64,000 bases of DNA from Paraburkholderia agricolaris (GTDB lineage Bacteria > Pseudomonadota > Gammaproteobacteria > Burkholderiales > Burkholderiaceae): positions 3,596,001 to 3,660,000 of the forward strand of contig NZ_QPER01000001.1 of NCBI RefSeq assembly GCF_009455635.1, given 5' to 3'. Positions 26,739 to 36,483 of the stretch are shown piece after piece. The position numbers and the translations under genes were made by a program. Within the stretch, counting starts at the first letter, position 1. Every line of letters starts with the position of its first letter. The notes under the pieces were generated by a model. It did no database searches. It was not told the origin of the DNA and saw nothing but the letters and a program-made list of their open reading frames with translations.

Positions 26739-27908
26739 TTGAACCAGGAACGCTTTGATTATCGCACGGGCATTCTGGCGTCGCCCTCCGAGGTGGACGC
26801 CGCGCAATGGAACGCCCTTCTCGCGCAGCAGACGCAGCCCACGCCGTTTCTGCGGCACGAGTTTTTGAGCGCGCTCTCCGCAACCCGCTGCGCAGTTGCC
26901 GATACCGGCTGGGCGCCGCAATTCGTCACGCTCACCGATCCGCGCACCGACCGGCTCGTGGCCGCCGCGCCCGTGTATCTGAAGGGGCACTCGTACGGCG
27001 AATACGTCTTCGATTGGGCCTGGGCCGATGCGTACAAACGCAACGGTCTGCCGTATTACCCGAAGCTGCTCTGCGCAGTGCCGTTCACACCGGTGCAAGG
27101 CAACCGGCTGCTGTCGGCGGATACGCACGCCCTCAAGCATCTGGCCGCGACGCTGATGGCGTTCGCCGAGCAGGCCGACGTGTCCTCGCTGCACGTGCTG
27201 TTTCCAACTGAAACGGAGGCGAGCGCGCTGACGGAGATGGGCATGATGCAACGCGAAGGCGTGCAGTTCCACTGGCTCAACGACGGCTATCGCGACTTCG
27301 ACGATTTCCTCTCCACGCTCGAACAGAAGAAGCGCAAGAACATTCGCGCGGAGCGTCGCAAGGTCCAGGAAGCCGGCGTGACCATGCGCCGGATTCGCGG
27401 CGAGGATATCCAGGATGCCGATTGGCGATTCTTCAGCAAGTGCTATCGGCAAACCTACCGCGAGCACTTTTCGAGTCCGTATCTGAACCTCGATTTCTTC
27501 CGGATGATCGGCGCCTCGATGCCGGAAAATCTGCTGCTGGTGATTGCTGAATACGAGGGCAAGCCGATTGCGAGCTCGCTCGTGGTCTATCAGCGCGACG
27601 CGAAAACCGGCGGCACCTTGTACGGCCGCTACTGGGGCGCGCTCGAACATGTGCCCTGCCTGCACTTCGAAACCGCGTACTATCAGCCGCTTGAATTTTG
27701 CATCGAAGAAAAGCTCGGTGCGTTCGAAGGCGGCGCCCAGGGCGAGCACAAAATGGCGCGCGGTTTTCTGCCGACCGTGACGCGCTCGGCACATTGGCTC
27801 GCGCATCCGGCCTTCGCCGATGCGGTCGGCCATTTCCTCGACAACGAAAAGAACAGCATCCACGCGTATGTGGACGAGCTGCGCGAACACAATCCGTTCA
27901 AAGGCTGA
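26739..27908 (+). CDS. FemAB-like / GNAT-superfamily protein (DUF482 type)
   Basis: A 389-residue cytoplasmic protein of the family annotated as peptidogalycan biosynthesis or FemAB-like. Visible family blocks are FLRHEFLSAL, YVFDWAWADAY, YYPKLLCAVPFTPVQGNRLL, the basic segment KKRKNIRAERRKVQ, and YGRYWGALEHVPCLHFETAYYQ. Two GNAT folds in tandem would be expected. The only reasonable start is TTG at 26739 (no in-frame ATG nearby), with a weak purine-rich GGGAACAG upstream, so the start is uncertain. Divergent from nadE; the GIY-YIG gene follows within 10 bases. Confidence 0.88.
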   Translation: MNQERFDYRTGILASPSEVDAAQWNALLAQQTQPTPFLRHEFLSALSATRCAVADTGWAPQFVTLTDPRTDRLVAAAPVYLKGHSYGEYVFDWAWADAYKRNGLPYYPKLLCAVPFTPVQGNRLLSADTHALKHLAATLMAFAEQADVSSLHVLFPTETEASALTEMGMMQREGVQFHWLNDGYRDFDDFLSTLEQKKRKNIRAERRKVQEAGVTMRRIRGEDIQDADWRFFSKCYRQTYREHFSSPYLNLDFFRMIGASMPENLLLVIAEYEGKPIASSLVVYQRDAKTGGTLYGRYWGALEHVPCLHFETAYYQPLEFCIEEKLGAFEGGAQGEHKMARGFLPTVTRSAHWLAHPAFADAVGHFLDNEKNSIHAYVDELREHNPFKG

Positions 27909-27917
27909 AGCGTACTC

Positions 27918-28241
27918 ATGGCGTGGTTTCTGTATCTGCTCGAATGTTCGGACGGCAGCGTCTATACCGGCATTGCCACCGACGTGCAGGCGCGGTTCGA
28001 CAAGCATGTGAGCGGTGAAGGCGCGCGCTATACGCGTTCGCGCAAGCCGGTGCGGGTGCTAGCGTCGTTCGAGTTGGCGAATCGTTCGAATGCGTCGCGT
28101 GCGGAGTATTGGGTCAAGCGGCTGCAGCCTGCCGAGAAGCGGGCGCTGGCAGGCGGGCTGCGTACGCTTGAATCGGTGCTGCCCGAGCCTGAACCCGAGC
28201 CTCTGGCCGAATCCGAATCCGAATCGGCGGAGCCGACCTAA
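27918..28241 (+). CDS. GIY-YIG nuclease-superfamily protein (UPF0213/YhbQ type)
   Basis: A 107-residue single-domain protein. The fold markers are YLLECSDGSVYTGIATD (the GIY-YIG strand pair, with Y in YTG), the Arg in VQARFDKH, and WVKRLQPAEKRAL. The C-terminal 25 residues are a low-complexity Pro/Glu/Ser tail (PEPEPEPLAESESESAEPT) outside the domain. YhbQ-type proteins have a predicted DNA endonuclease fold, with an uncertain role in repair. Starts 9 bases after the FemAB-like gene, so likely co-transcribed. Its stop overlaps the convergent FUSC gene. Confidence 0.9.
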   Translation: MAWFLYLLECSDGSVYTGIATDVQARFDKHVSGEGARYTRSRKPVRVLASFELANRSNASRAEYWVKRLQPAEKRALAGGLRTLESVLPEPEPEPLAESESESAEPT

Positions 28242-30343
28242 CCCCTCGCCTCCCGCATCCGCTCCGTCAGCAGCCGGTGCATCAGCGCGATTTCCCCCAC
28301 CGCATCCGCTTCCAGCGACGTCAACCGGTCGCGTGCGGGAAGCTCGCGCCGTATCGGCCGCAGGGTCCGATTCAAGGCCGCCTCGATGTCGGCACTTGTA
28401 GAGTCGATCCAGGCGCCGAGTTCACCGTGCCTGCTGCGCAGGTTCGTACTCAAGCGCAGTTGGGTCGCGGTGCCCGCCATTTTCCGCAACACGCTCAGTA
28501 CCGTCAGCGTGACCGTGTCGACCATCGAGTCCTCGAGTTTTTCGAGTCGAATCCGGCCAATTGCCTCCTCGGCGTTATTGCTGCCGAGGCCAGCGGCGCG
28601 GCGCAAGCGCTCCATGTCCTTCTCGCTTCGCTGCGGCGATTCGAGTGCCGCCCTTAGATACGCGAGATTGGCCCGCACCGCCTCGCCCAGATAGGCGCGA
28701 TAGTCGACCTTTTCGCGCGTCGGCCACAGGTAGAAGGTTGCCAGCAGCGCCAATACGCAGCCGAGCACATTGTTGCCCAGCCGCGTAAGCGCGTAGGCAA
28801 ATTCGCTGGCGCCTGGCGTCGCGAAGTCAGCCACCAGCACGAAGGTCGGCGTCAGGAACAGAACGAAGAGGCTGTAGCTGACGGGGCGCAGCGCCATGGT
28901 AGCCACCACCAGCGGAAACACCGCCAGTGAAATGCCGAGCGGCGAATGAATCGCGTAGCCGATTGCAGCCGCCAGCACGCCCCCGACAATGCTCCCGGCA
29001 GCGCGCTCGATACTTCTTGGCCAGGTCGCGGCAATGGACGGTTGCAGGATCAGCAGCGTCGCCATGGTTGCCCAGTAGCCGAACGGAAGCCCGAGCGCCC
29101 GGATGACCAGAAAGCCCGCCGTGGTCGTCACGCCCACTCGGGCTGCGTGCCGCAAGCCGACCGACTGAACCGAGAGGTTCGCCTTGAAGGTCGACCACGT
29201 CTGCGTCAGTAGTCTGGCGGCACGGTCCCGCCACGCCGGCGATTGGTCATACGCCGGCGCGAAATCAACCAGTTCGAAATCGAATTTGAGCGCGACAGGT
29301 TCCATCAATGCGGATTCGAGCCGCCTCGCGAGGCGCCGCAATCGGCGTTGCAGGTCGGCGAGACGGTCCCATTGCGCTTCGCCGGTGGCTGCGCCCACTC
29401 TGCGCAGAACCTCGCCTATGCCGGTCAACAGTCGTGCCGCGCGCCTGGCCCGACGTGGGTCCCCCGGGATTTTTTCGCACGCGCCAGTGACTGCAATCAG
29501 ATAGGCAAAGAGCGCCTCGCTCTCCGTCAACAGGCCGAGCAGATTGTCGTAGGTTTCCCGGCCGGCCGTTCGCGAACCCGGCACGTTCGCGAGCGCCTTG
29601 CGAGAGCGCTCCAGCGCGGCCCGCGCATCGGCGCGAAATTTCGCGGCATGCGTCGCCCACTCGTGAGGCGCTGCACGCTGCTCCAGCAGGCGCGCACTGT
29701 CGAATGCAATGTCAGCGAGGCGCACATACGCCGTCCGCAGCGAAGCGCGGCTCGTGCCGAACGGATGAATACGCCAGACCGTCAAGCTCAGCACGACGGC
29801 AAACAGACATCCGGACAGATAGATGCCGAGAAACGCCATCCCTTCCCGAAGGTCGCGCATGGGCTTGTCGACCATCACCACGCAGGCGGTCGCCGCGAGA
29901 ATGGTCACCTGCGATGCCGCCGCGCCCCAGATCCTGCCGAACGCACCGAGCGAGGTGAATACCAGCATGGCGAGCGCCGCAAACGCCGTCCCCTCGCCCG
30001 ACGCGAAAGCGGTCACGCCGCCGCACACTGTCGACAGAAGCGCAAAGCCCATCATCGAAGCGAAGCGCGCGCGATTCGAGCCGGCGGCGTCGGCAAGACA
30101 GGTCCAGAAAGCGCCGATCGCGGCCCATGCGAAGGCCGGGTCGTGCAGCAGATTGCCCAGCACCAGCATCGCGGTGGACGCACAGGCGGCTCTCAGCCCT
30201 TCCGACAGATTGGCCTCGCTGGTCGAAAACGACACCATCCATACCGGCCGTTTGCGGTAGATCGCGGTGACGAGCGCGTACAGGCTCGTGTACAAGCGGC
30301 TCGACCAGCGTGACGACGAAGGGTGGGACTTGCGATTCAGCAT
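28238..30343 (-). CDS. FUSC-family inner-membrane transporter (AaeB-like)
   Basis: A 701-residue protein with two blocks of five or six membrane segments (about 48-200 and 395-545), each followed by a large soluble domain, the architecture of the fusaric-acid resistance/p-hydroxybenzoic acid efflux family. The second block repeats the first (RHAARVGVTTTAGFLVIRALG against SEGLRAACASTAMLVLGN), as is typical. No membrane-fusion partner (AaeA-like) is adjacent, so whether it works alone or as part of a pump is unknown. The start region has a weak ribosome-binding site; MVSFSTSEAN farther in is an alternative. Confidence 0.87.
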   Translation of the reverse strand: MLNRKSHPSSSRWSSRLYTSLYALVTAIYRKRPVWMVSFSTSEANLSEGLRAACASTAMLVLGNLLHDPAFAWAAIGAFWTCLADAAGSNRARFASMMGFALLSTVCGGVTAFASGEGTAFAALAMLVFTSLGAFGRIWGAAASQVTILAATACVVMVDKPMRDLREGMAFLGIYLSGCLFAVVLSLTVWRIHPFGTSRASLRTAYVRLADIAFDSARLLEQRAAPHEWATHAAKFRADARAALERSRKALANVPGSRTAGRETYDNLLGLLTESEALFAYLIAVTGACEKIPGDPRRARRAARLLTGIGEVLRRVGAATGEAQWDRLADLQRRLRRLARRLESALMEPVALKFDFELVDFAPAYDQSPAWRDRAARLLTQTWSTFKANLSVQSVGLRHAARVGVTTTAGFLVIRALGLPFGYWATMATLLILQPSIAATWPRSIERAAGSIVGGVLAAAIGYAIHSPLGISLAVFPLVVATMALRPVSYSLFVLFLTPTFVLVADFATPGASEFAYALTRLGNNVLGCVLALLATFYLWPTREKVDYRAYLGEAVRANLAYLRAALESPQRSEKDMERLRRAAGLGSNNAEEAIGRIRLEKLEDSMVDTVTLTVLSVLRKMAGTATQLRLSTNLRSRHGELGAWIDSTSADIEAALNRTLRPIRRELPARDRLTSLEADAVGEIALMHRLLTERMREARG

Positions 30344-30578
30344 CCGGACGGTGGGCTCTCAAAACACACGTTCGCGCTACCTCAGCGCATTAATACGCCA
30401 CCGGCAGGAAATCTGCTGCGGCCGCCGAATGATAAGGGTTAACACTGAGATATAAAAATGCCTTCGGTTCATCCAGTCGATGCGTTGTGTCTATGTGCTG
30501 AAGCAACGCCGGCCAGACTGGCGCGTTGCCGGCATGGCACATCGTGCCGGGTTCGGGATCGCTGGAAACGCCACCCAT

Positions 30579-30618
30579 GAAAAAACCGCGCGGCCCTTGC
30601 AGGCTCGCGCGGTTTTTT
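30579..30618. terminator. Bidirectional intrinsic terminator
   Basis: AAAAAACCGCGCG / CGCGCGGTTTTTT with a 13-base loop. It is positioned to terminate ppa on the minus strand. The remaining part of the 300-base gap (30344-30578) is expected to hold the FUSC promoter; no other gene is seen there. Confidence 0.88.
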
Positions 30619-30642
30619 CGTCAACTACCCGTGCAACGCAGC

Positions 30643-31170
30643 TTACTTCTTGTAGTTCGCCACGCCTTCGCTGATTTCCTTGTGAGCGGCGTCGATATCC
30701 GCCCAGCCTTCGACCTTCACCCACTTGCCCTTCTCCAGCGCCTTGTATTGCTCGAAGAAGTGCTTGATCTGGTCTTTCAGGTACGCCGGCACGTCGTCGA
30801 GCGACTTCAGCGTGGCGGTCATCGGGCAGACCTTGTCGTGCGGAACGGCGACCAGCTTGGCGTCGACGCCCGATTCGTCGGTCATTTGCAGCATGCCGAG
30901 TGCGCGTGCGCGAACCACCGAGCCGGCCAGCAGCGGGAACGGCGTGATCACCAGCACGTCGACCGGATCGCCGTCGCCCGACAGCGTTTGCGGAATGTAG
31001 CCGTAATTCGCCGGATAGCGCATACCCGTGCTGATGAAACGGTCGACGTGGAGGAGGCCCGTTTCCTTGTCGGCTTCGTACTTCACCGGATCGCTTTGCG
31101 CCGGGATTTCGATGATGACGTTGAAATCTTGCGGGAGATCTTTGCCTGCGGGGACGTGATTGAAGCTCAT
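30643..31170 (-). CDS. ppa: Inorganic pyrophosphatase
   Basis: A 175-residue cytoplasmic family-I enzyme hydrolysing PPi to two phosphates, pulling biosynthetic reactions forward. Family residues are visible: [36 protein letters not shown] with the metal-binding Asp cluster, and KWVKVEGW near the end. The usual start [15 protein letters not shown] has AGAGAG upstream; a much longer frame upstream was rejected. Monocistronic. Confidence 0.96.
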   Translation of the reverse strand: MSFNHVPAGKDLPQDFNVIIEIPAQSDPVKYEADKETGLLHVDRFISTGMRYPANYGYIPQTLSGDGDPVDVLVITPFPLLAGSVVRARALGMLQMTDESGVDAKLVAVPHDKVCPMTATLKSLDDVPAYLKDQIKHFFEQYKALEKGKWVKVEGWADIDAAHKEISEGVANYKK

Positions 31171-31467
31171 GAGCGCTCTCTGATCAGATGGAATTCGGAA
31201 CACGGCGTGCGGCGCGCGGGCTCGGGCGGCGTGAATCGTGAGTCTCTCGCGAAACTCGCCGGCACGAGCGGCGCTACGGCCGGACAGTGCGGAATACGCC
31301 ATTATAGCCAATCGGCCGATGCCACCTCGGCTTGGATCGGCGCGATAATCATCTGGCGTCTCTCGATTGTGCCTCTCGTTTGTGAACACCGCGCGTCCGG
31401 GCCCGGGCTTGAGTTCTGGTCTGGGCATCGGCCCCCTATCGGCTGCGTGACATCTCAAGGAGCATGC

Positions 31468-32907
31468 ATGGAAGAAGCCCGGCATTTCATCGGCGGCGAA
31501 TGGTCCGCTGCATCAGGCGGCGAAACGATCGCCGTGCTCGATCCCTCGGACGGCCAGCCGTTCACCACGCTTGCGCGCGGCACCGCGGCGGATATCGACG
31601 CCGCCGTCCACGCGGCCCGCCGCGCCTTCGAAGGCGCATGGGGCGAGGCCAGCGCCGTCGAACGCGGCCGCGTGCTGCACCGGCTGTCGATGCTGGTCAC
31701 CATCCACCAGGAAGAACTCGCTCTACTCGAAGCCCGCGACACCGGCAAGCCGCTCAAACAGGCGCGTGCCGATTCGGCCGCACTCGCGCGCTACTTCGAG
31801 TTTTACGCCGGCGCGGCAGACAAGCTGCACGGCGAAACGCTCCCCTATCAGGCCGGCTACACGGTGCTCACCATCCGCGAGCCGCACGGCGTGACCGGCC
31901 ATATCGTGCCGTGGAACTACCCGATGCAGATCTTCGGCCGCAGCGTCGGCGCGGCGCTCGCCACCGGCAACGCGTGCGTCGTCAAGCCGGCGGAAGATGC
32001 GTGCCTGTCGGTCCTGCGCGTCGCCGAACTGGCGGCCGAAGCGGGTTTGCCGGCGGGCGCGCTGAATATCGTCACGGGCTTCGGACATGAAGCGGGCGCG
32101 GCACTCGCCCGTCATCCCGGCATCGATCACATCTCCTTCACCGGCTCGCCCGAAACCGGCAAGCTCGTGACGCAGATGGCCGCCGAGAACCATGTGCCGG
32201 TCACGCTCGAACTAGGCGGTAAGTCGCCGCAAATCGTTTTCGCCGATGCGGATCTCGATGCGGCCTTGCCCGTGCTGGTTTCGGCGATCGTGCAGAACGC
32301 CGGGCAAACCTGCTCGGCGGGCAGCCGCGTGCTGATCGACCGGGCGATTTACGAGCCGCTGCTCGATCGGCTGAGCGGCGCGTTTCACGCGCTGCGGGTC
32401 GGGCCCTCGCATGCCGATCTCGACTGTGGTCCGTTGATCAATGCGAAGCAGCAACAGCGCGTCTGGGATTTTCTCTCCGACGCGCAACACGACGGCATCC
32501 CAATGGCCGCACACGGCGAAGTGATTCCCGAAGCGCCGGAAAGCGGCTTCTATCAGGCGCCCACGCTGCTGCGCGACGTGCCCGCGAGCCACCGTCTGGC
32601 ACGCGATGAAGTGTTCGGGCCGGTGCTCGCCGCCATGTCGTTCAGCGACGAAGACGAAGCGCTCTCGCTCGCCAACGGCACGCAGTACGGCCTCGTCGCG
32701 GGGATCTGGACGCGCGACGGCGCCCGTCAGATGCGTCTTGCGCGGCGCCTGCGCTCCGGTCAGGTATTCATCAACAACTACGGCGCGGGCGGCGGCGTCG
32801 AGTTGCCGTTCGGCGGCGTGAAGCATTCAGGCCACGGACGCGAAAAGGGTTTTGAAGCGCTGTATGGCTTCACGGTGCTGAAAACCATCGCCATTCGTCA
32901 CGGCTAG
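31468..32907 (+). CDS. NAD(P)+-dependent aldehyde dehydrogenase
   Basis: A 479-residue oxidoreductase turning an aldehyde into its acid. The catalytic Glu lies in [12 protein letters not shown] (about 247) and the catalytic Cys in [11 protein letters not shown] (about 281). The cofactor loop is FTGSPETGK, and the oxyanion Asn is in [17 protein letters not shown] lies 7 bases before the ATG at 31468. First gene of a unit with an SDR dehydrogenase and an MFS transporter (gaps 53 and 84 bases), so it probably acts in uptake and oxidation of an unidentified alcohol or aldehyde-yielding substrate. The closest subfamily (betaine-aldehyde-like or gamma-glutamyl type) is unclear. Confidence 0.94.
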   Translation: MEEARHFIGGEWSAASGGETIAVLDPSDGQPFTTLARGTAADIDAAVHAARRAFEGAWGEASAVERGRVLHRLSMLVTIHQEELALLEARDTGKPLKQARADSAALARYFEFYAGAADKLHGETLPYQAGYTVLTIREPHGVTGHIVPWNYPMQIFGRSVGAALATGNACVVKPAEDACLSVLRVAELAAEAGLPAGALNIVTGFGHEAGAALARHPGIDHISFTGSPETGKLVTQMAAENHVPVTLELGGKSPQIVFADADLDAALPVLVSAIVQNAGQTCSAGSRVLIDRAIYEPLLDRLSGAFHALRVGPSHADLDCGPLINAKQQQRVWDFLSDAQHDGIPMAAHGEVIPEAPESGFYQAPTLLRDVPASHRLARDEVFGPVLAAMSFSDEDEALSLANGTQYGLVAGIWTRDGARQMRLARRLRSGQVFINNYGAGGGVELPFGGVKHSGHGREKGFEALYGFTVLKTIAIRHG

Positions 32908-32960
32908 GCACGGCACCGCGGCAGCACGCATCACCATCCACAACAAACAACGGAGACATC

Positions 32961-33719
32961 ATGCGGTTGACAGGTAAAACAGCCATCGTCACGGGTGGCG
33001 GCTCGGGTTTCGGCGAAGGCATCGCGAAAACCTACGCGCGCGAAGGCGCAAATGTGGTGGTCAACGATCTGAACGGCCCGGCGGCCGAACGGGTGGCGAG
33101 TGAAATTGCGCTGGCCGGCGGCAAGGCGATCGCGGTGGCCGGCAACGTCACGCTGCGCGAGGATTGGCAGACACTGCGCGAGGCCGCGCTCGAAGACTTC
33201 GGCAGCGTGCAGATCGTCGTCAACAATGCCGGCACCACGCATCGCAACAAGCCGGTGCTCGACGTGACGGAGGCCGAGTTCGACCGTGTCTATGCGGTGA
33301 ACGTCAAAAGCCTCTACTGGAGCGTGCAGGAATTCGTGCCGTATTTCCGCGAGCAAGGCGGCGGGAGCTTCATCAATATCGCGTCGACGGCCGGCGTGAG
33401 GCCGCGTCCGGGACTCGTCTGGTACAACGGCAGCAAGGCTGCGGTAATCATCGCCAGCAAGTCGCTCGCCGTAGAGTTGGGGCCGAACCGTATTCGCGTG
33501 AACTGCGTGAACCCGGTCATGGGCGAGACAGGGCTGCTGTCGGAATTCATGGGCGTTGAAGACACGCCGGAGAACCGCAAGCGTTTTCTCGCCGGCATTC
33601 CGCTCGGGCGTTTCTCGACGCCGCAGGATATCGCCAACGCGGCGCTGTATCTCGCCTCGGACGAAGCCGAGTTCATCACCGGCGTGTGCCTCGAAGTGGA
33701 CGGCGGGCGCTGCGTGTAA
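32961..33719 (+). CDS. SDR-family oxidoreductase
   Basis: A 252-residue Rossmann enzyme: cofactor motif TGGGSGFGEGIA (about 11-22), VVNNAGTTH, catalytic Ser in INIASTAG (about 141), and the Tyr/Lys pair in WYNGSK (about 155-159). An acidic residue in VVNDLNGP at the end of beta-2 suggests NAD(H) preference. GGAGA lies upstream. In the aldehyde dehydrogenase-SDR-MFS cluster it would oxidise a hydroxyl group of the imported compound. Similar to 3-oxoacyl-ACP reductase/glucose dehydrogenase-like proteins, which does not fix the substrate. Confidence 0.92.
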   Translation: MRLTGKTAIVTGGGSGFGEGIAKTYAREGANVVVNDLNGPAAERVASEIALAGGKAIAVAGNVTLREDWQTLREAALEDFGSVQIVVNNAGTTHRNKPVLDVTEAEFDRVYAVNVKSLYWSVQEFVPYFREQGGGSFINIASTAGVRPRPGLVWYNGSKAAVIIASKSLAVELGPNRIRVNCVNPVMGETGLLSEFMGVEDTPENRKRFLAGIPLGRFSTPQDIANAALYLASDEAEFITGVCLEVDGGRCV

Positions 33720-33803
33720 ACGCCAAGCAAACCAAACCATTCAGCAAGGCTAGAATCGCGATCGACGGCGGTACTTCATTTCCACAAGAAAAGAGGAGAC
33801 ACC

Positions 33804-35123
33804 ATGGCTAGTCCCGCAGATCCGCTCCACCATCCCGGCGCGGGTGCGCCACCTTCCACGTTCGAAGAAGCGACCTACCGCAAGGTCACCTGGCGGCTCG
33901 CGCCGCTCCTGATGCTCTGCTATGTGGTCGCGTATCTCGACCGCGTCAACGTCGGCTTCGCCAAGCTGCAAATGACCACCGATCTGGGCCTGAGCGATGC
34001 AGTCTACGGCTTCGGTGCGGGGATTTTCTTCATCGGTTATTTCATCTTTGAAATTCCGAGCAACGTGATCCTGCACAAGGTCGGAGCGCGCGTGTGGATT
34101 GCACGGATCATGGTGTCGTGGGGCGTGATCTCCATGCTGACCATGTTCGTCACCACGCCGGCCATGTTCTACGTGATGCGCTTCCTGCTCGGTCTCGCCG
34201 AGGCGGGCTTCTTCCCTGGCATCATCCTGTATCTCACATATTGGTATCCGGCGCATCGCCGTGGCCGCATGACCACCTGGTTCATGACGGCGATCGCGTT
34301 GTCCGGCGTGATCGGCGGTCCGGTGTCGGGCTATATCCTGAAGAGCTTCAACGGCATGAACGGCTGGCATGGCTGGCAGTGGCTGTTTCTGCTCGAAGGC
34401 ATTCCGTCCGTGATCGTCGGGATCTTGGTGTTCGTGATACTCGACGACCGCGTCGCGAAAGCGAAGTGGCTCACCAAGGAAGAGAAGGACTTGCTCGAGC
34501 GTCAGGTGTCGGCCGAAGAGGCCACCAAGCACGACATGCCGATTCGCCAGGTGCTCACGAGCGGCCGCGTGCTGATGCTGAGTCTTACGTACTTCTCGTT
34601 CGTGATGGGCCTCTATGGTGTGAGCTTCTGGCTGCCGACCATCATCAAGGCGACCGGCGTGACGGATGCGTTCATGATCGGCCTGCTGTCGGCGATTCCG
34701 TTCGCGGCGGCGGTGATCGCAATGGTGTTCGTGTCGCGCAGCGCCGACCGCATGCGCGAGCGGCGCTGGCATATCGCCTTGCCTGCCTTCGCCGGGGCAA
34801 TCGGCCTCGTGCTCTCCGTGGTATGGGCGCACAACACGGTGCTGGCGATGGCCTCGCTCACGCTCGCGACCATGGGCATTCTGACCACCCTGCCGCTGTT
34901 CTGGAGTTTGCCGACCGCAATCCTCGCCGGCACGGGCGCGGCGGCCGGCATCGCGATGATCAATTCGATCGGCAATCTGGCGGGCTTCCTCAGCCCGTAC
35001 GCGGTCGGCTGGCTAAAGCAGGCGACCGCCGCGAACGACTCCGGCATGTACATGCTGGCGGCATTCATGATTCTTGGCGGTTTGCTGGCGGTCAGCGTGC
35101 CGGCGAAGATGGTCAATAAGTAA
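33804..35123 (+). CDS. MFS transporter (anion:cation symporter family)
   Basis: A 439-residue inner-membrane permease with 12 predicted segments. The N-terminal motif LLMLCYVVAYLDRVNVGFA and IFFIGYFIFEIPSNVILHKVGAR are hallmarks of the ACS group (phthalate, tartrate, galactarate or hydroxycinnamate uptake). AGGAGA precedes the start. Last gene of the three-gene catabolic unit and followed by a terminator, so it likely imports the organic-acid substrate of the two dehydrogenases. Confidence 0.93.
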   Translation: MASPADPLHHPGAGAPPSTFEEATYRKVTWRLAPLLMLCYVVAYLDRVNVGFAKLQMTTDLGLSDAVYGFGAGIFFIGYFIFEIPSNVILHKVGARVWIARIMVSWGVISMLTMFVTTPAMFYVMRFLLGLAEAGFFPGIILYLTYWYPAHRRGRMTTWFMTAIALSGVIGGPVSGYILKSFNGMNGWHGWQWLFLLEGIPSVIVGILVFVILDDRVAKAKWLTKEEKDLLERQVSAEEATKHDMPIRQVLTSGRVLMLSLTYFSFVMGLYGVSFWLPTIIKATGVTDAFMIGLLSAIPFAAAVIAMVFVSRSADRMRERRWHIALPAFAGAIGLVLSVVWAHNTVLAMASLTLATMGILTTLPLFWSLPTAILAGTGAAAGIAMINSIGNLAGFLSPYAVGWLKQATAANDSGMYMLAAFMILGGLLAVSVPAKMVNK

Positions 35124-35204
35124 AGCGGCTCGCCGAACGAAGTAACACAGGAACCTCCGTCGAACCACAAGCATTACCTCATGAATCACGCTTGACGCTT
35201 CAAC

Positions 35205-35242
35205 AAAAAACCCCCGCCGTCTTGCAACGCCGGGGGTTTTTT
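35205..35242. terminator. Bidirectional intrinsic terminator
   Basis: AAAAAACCCCCG / CGGGGGTTTTTT around a 19-base loop, between the convergent MFS and hemY genes. Confidence 0.88.
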
Positions 35243-35290
35243 CTGACTGACTCGCCGCATGATCAAACACGTGCCGCGGCGATCAAAGCA

Positions 35291-36481
35291 TCAAACGATA
35301 TTCATCGCCAACGCGCTTTCACGATAATGCTCGCTTGCCTTATCGGAATCGCCAAGCTGTTCATGCAAACGCGCCAGCGCGCGATGCGAACGAATCTTCA
35401 GTGTCTCGTTGTCGGCCAGTTTCAGCGCGCGTTCGAGGAACGATTGCGCCTTGCCCCACAACTGCTGATGCAAACACAAGCGGCCCAGCGCGAACATCAG
35501 ATCCGCGTCTTCCGGACGATCCTTCTGCCACCCTTCGGCCTTCTGGATCAGCGGCAACGCGTCGCCACCGGTCGTGTCCGGATAACGGCGCAGCAGACGC
35601 GCGTCCCAGTTCTGCGCGAGCGCTTCTTCGACGATCTTGCGCGCTTCCTGCGGACGATTCAGCGACACCAGCAGTTCGGCGGCGAGATCGGCAAGACGCG
35701 GCGAATGACGCTCCGTGGCCGACAGCGAATTCCACAACTCCAGCAGCGCATCAGCGTTATGACGCCGGTCGCGCAGCAGGTTCTCCGCCGCGAGCTGACG
35801 CAAGCGCACCGCCACCGCCGGATGGATCGCTTCGCGCTTTTCCAGTGTCTTGACGAGCTTGAGCACTTCACCCCAGTTCTTCAATTGCTGTTGCGCACGC
35901 AACATGATCTGCTGCGCGTGAATGCGCCGCGCGCCCTGCGATTGCATTTCGGTGAGCGCGCTCAGCGCGCCGTCCGCATCGCGGCCATCGGCACGCATGT
36001 CGGCGGTCGCCATCAGGCGCGCGTCCTGCCAGTCGGCCTCGTCGATCTGCGCGAGCCATTCGTCGCGCCGCGCGTACTCGTGCATGCGATGCGCCGCGGT
36101 GGCCGCGATCAAACCGGCCGCGCCCTTGTTGTCGCCGTTCGTGAGTGAATCTTTCGCGGCTTTCTCAGCGCGCGAGAAACGCCCCGCGTACAGATTGCCG
36201 ATCGCGTCACGCAATGCGGCGTGCGCCTTCGCAACACGCGAGCGCGCGCGATAGGCCGCCACGCGCTGCGGCATGCGCCAGATATTGCGCACGATGCGCA
36301 GCAACGCGTAGATCAGGATGAACAGCACCACCAGCCCGACCACGAACAGATTCAGCGAGATGTCGACGCGATACGGCGGGTAGATCAGCAGCACCTGCCC
36401 CATATCGAAGCGTCCGACCACCGCCAGCACCACCGCGATCGCGAACAGTAACGCGAGCCATAGAAGTCCCCGGATTGCCAT
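35291..36481 (-). CDS. hemY: Heme biosynthesis-associated protein HemY (TPR type)
   Basis: A 396-residue inner-membrane protein with two N-terminal segments (about 4-23 and 42-63) and a cytoplasmic TPR-like helical region (RAHAALRDAIGNLYAGRFSR, then repeated A/L-rich helices). This is the proteobacterial HemY of the hemCDXY operon, not the Bacillus protoporphyrinogen oxidase of the same name. Only 2 bases separate it from hemDX. Its exact role, perhaps organising heme-pathway enzymes, is not settled. Confidence 0.92.
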   Translation of the reverse strand: MAIRGLLWLALLFAIAVVLAVVGRFDMGQVLLIYPPYRVDISLNLFVVGLVVLFILIYALLRIVRNIWRMPQRVAAYRARSRVAKAHAALRDAIGNLYAGRFSRAEKAAKDSLTNGDNKGAAGLIAATAAHRMHEYARRDEWLAQIDEADWQDARLMATADMRADGRDADGALSALTEMQSQGARRIHAQQIMLRAQQQLKNWGEVLKLVKTLEKREAIHPAVAVRLRQLAAENLLRDRRHNADALLELWNSLSATERHSPRLADLAAELLVSLNRPQEARKIVEEALAQNWDARLLRRYPDTTGGDALPLIQKAEGWQKDRPEDADLMFALGRLCLHQQLWGKAQSFLERALKLADNETLKIRSHRALARLHEQLGDSDKASEHYRESALAMNIV

Positions 36482-36483
36482 GA